Source: Promerops cafer
Lineage: Eukaryota > Chordata > Aves > Passeriformes > Nectariniidae
Length of the DNA: 64,000 nt
Assembly: GCA_013398275.1 (NCBI GenBank)
Contig: VZSE01008349.1
Location: forward strand, 1,418,851 to 1,482,850
Reading direction: 5' to 3'
In this document: positions 61,951 to 64,000 of the stretch, in pieces
Layout of the letters: each line of letters starts with the position of its first letter
Numbering within the stretch: the first letter of the stretch is position 1
Program-made: the position numbers and the translations under genes
Notes under the pieces: generated by a model
Told to the model about the DNA's origin: nothing
Database searches by the model: none
Seen by the model: only the letters and a program-made list of their open reading frames with translations

Positions 61951-64000
61951 GGGATGTTTACTTTGAAATCTGGGGAAGTCTTCTCCAATTATTTTTAAAC
62001 CTTCATTTTAATATTTAATTTGTTAATAAAAATTTGTTTATGGTAGCAGTGTTTAGCTGTACACCCTTTTCCTACCAAAGTTATAATAAATTAACATTTT
62101 TCTATATAAACATCTACAGTTAAACAAGTCAGTCTTTGATGACAATCATTGATGGAAGTCAGTTACTTTCTGTGGACATTGTGAAACAAAGTTCTGAAGT
62201 CAAGCCAGTCCAGTGACATTTACCTAACAGCAATTGCTCAGGGATATGAGAAATCTATGTCCTGTAGAATCTTGCACTAAAGGCAAAGACAACATGCCAT
62301 CAAGAAGTCAATCCAGCAGTTCAGAAAAGTACAAGTAGGTGATCTGTTTATTACCTGCAAGTTGAGTAGCTTTGAAATGCTTCATTGTGCATAGCATGTA
62401 AAAGAATTTGCATTTGGAAGTTCCTGAAGTGATAAATGGCAAAAAGCTGTAAAAAGTATTAGGTGAAAAGTATGAGACTGGGAGTTGGACCTTGTTACAT
62501 GGAGTTACTTGAAATTACTAACTTCTTATATGTGAAATATAACTTAATTACAGATTGCAATACCACTAATTTTTAAGTGACTAAAATGAATTAAATTTTA
62601 AAGCTTTAACTCATAATAGTAAGTAATTCAAAATCTAGTATTTTTCTTCTCAAAAAGGTAAAATTAAATTCTTTTATTAACACAACAGATCTCTAATCAG
62701 CTGCAGTGCTGGAATTCACAGGTTTTCTCCCAGTTAAAATGAACTTGCAATTCATTGGGTTAAGAATCCAAACACTATATTATGTGTTAAATCCCATGTT
62801 TTATTTATAAAAATAGTTTTGTATTAAGCCACATTTCTGAATAGAGGTTATCCAAATGGGTTAGGCACTTATTATCAAGTACTACTTTTATATTGCAGCA
62901 ATTTGATCCACTAAATAATATCTCTTCAGCAGTATTTATTAGTCTTATGGATTTTTACAAGCTCTGCTTTTTGTATTTACACGTCTTGTTCTGTAGGGAT
63001 TTATTGTATTTAGCATTGTGCAAGTTGTTCTTTAAAAAAGGACTTGAAAAACTTTGTATAAACAGTTCTGGACCAATAAGTGAGTAAAATCTTTGGTTTT
63101 TCTTTGAGAAAAAACTCTGTTCTTTTTTGTTTTGTTAAATTTGCCTGGGTTTTCCTTCCTGTGCTAAAAGAGCCAGTTTTGACTAGATGGCATTTTATGT
63201 TTCAAGGTCTTATTACAGAAAGTTATTTTAGATTCAAGCAAATCAGGTTACTTTTCATTGCATAAGAATATATGTGAAAACATAATTGGCAAAAATTGTA
63301 GAATAATTTATTTGATTTTGTTTTAAATGGTCAACTTTTAAAAGGTGAACAGCTCATTTGGGTTGACAGATCTGATTAAACTTTAAAAAACCTAAACCCT
63401 CAGGGCAGAAAATTGGCACAGGGAGTGTTTGTTAAGACAGTGCTGAACAAATTGTTTATGTCAAAACAAATGGAAGTTGCTGAAGCTGTGCATAGAGATG
63501 TTCAGTAGAGAGCAGCTCACCTATCCTGTATTTTTGGTAGTCTGTGATAGCAGCACCATCAGGTTGGTGCAGACACTGGGAGATGTGCTGGTAGCAGCAG
63601 CACTCTCCTGTTTGGGCAGAAGTTTGGATGGGATTCCCAAGCCAGCACTGTCTGCGTAGCTCTGAGGCCCGTTATGTTGTCTTCTCCCTTCTGTTATTGC
63701 AGAACAAAATCTGAATTTTTGGAAGATGAAAACATGACACTTCTGTAAGAGTACATTCTTACTATATCTCTCTTTGTCCTTGAGCAGTTTGAGAACAGCA
63801 CAGCTGCAAGTCTGTGTTTCCACTAATGTCAGTCTGGTCCAGAGGGAAGGCTTCTGTCAGAGGGCAGCATCACTGTTTATTGACTGCCAGTCAGATCAGA
63901 GCTGTCCTCATCAAAAGAAAACTGAACCATCTTTTTAAATCATCAGATCTACCACAAGACAGTGAGAGATTCACATACTGTACACAGAGATTTTATGCTG
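61951..64000. other. Intergenic, nothing recognised
   Basis: AT-rich non-coding sequence with short frames on both strands and no recognised repeat. In human, SMAD9 follows RFXAP on the opposite strand, but I see no SMAD9 coding sequence here. Confidence 0.5.

Noticed and set aside
63477..63823. Overlapping frames of 60 and 100 codons near the window end
   Set aside because: No domain, opposite strands, chance length.
61951..64000. Possible SMAD9 3' end on the minus strand, expected from human synteny
   Set aside because: No MH1/MH2 coding sequence is visible, and a UTR cannot be recognised from sequence alone.

Overview
The window is nuclear DNA from a bird. The evidence is the many fragments of CR1 LINEs (repeated 3' ends with the avian ATAGAAT/TTGGAAGGGACC signature and the C-terminus of the CR1 reverse transcriptase), avian-type retroviral LTRs, and two vertebrate genes that are neighbours on human chromosome 13q13: SERTM1 and RFXAP. 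There are no prokaryotic features, no CRISPR array, and I recognised no rRNA or tRNA.

Layout. 1-9.5 kb is AT-rich non-coding sequence upstream of the SERTM1 coding exon, probably intron or 5' flank. The complete 107-codon SERTM1 reading frame lies at 9672-9995 (+), behind a clear splice acceptor. From about 10.6 to 53 kb there is a gene-poor interval of roughly 43 kb. It holds CR1 fragments (12.8-13.4, 28.1-28.6, 33.1-35.8, 38.1-38.6 and 48.4-48.7 kb), one well-supported and one weaker solo-LTR candidate (26.0-26.6 and 44.3-44.6 kb), tetranucleotide repeats (21.2 and 50.7 kb), homopolymer tracts, and an isolated CpG-rich patch at 14.4-14.8 kb.

RFXAP is on the + strand in three exons (53880-54170, 56697-56804, 58727-58837), joined by two phase-0 introns. 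Its first exon sits in a CpG island directly behind a solo LTR (53123-53725). The N-terminal coding part, about 100 residues by comparison with the human protein, is absent. The break falls exactly at the only N in the window (53879), so I read it as a collapsed assembly gap, not a damaged gene. Downstream of RFXAP, a CR1 copy has been split by a solo LTR (59043-59578). It is followed by a decayed endogenous retrovirus pol segment on the minus strand (about 60.1-61.95 kb) that carries a perfect 60-bp tandem duplication. The last 2 kb hold nothing I can name.

Function. SERTM1 encodes a small serine-rich single-pass membrane protein of poorly known role. RFXAP encodes a subunit of the nuclear RFX complex (RFX5, RFXANK, RFXAP) that binds the X box of MHC class II promoters. 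They share conserved synteny, not a pathway. I found no convincing novel biological system. The observations most worth following are the gap at the RFXAP start, the LTR beside its promoter, the LTR-in-CR1 nesting, and the isolated CpG patch.
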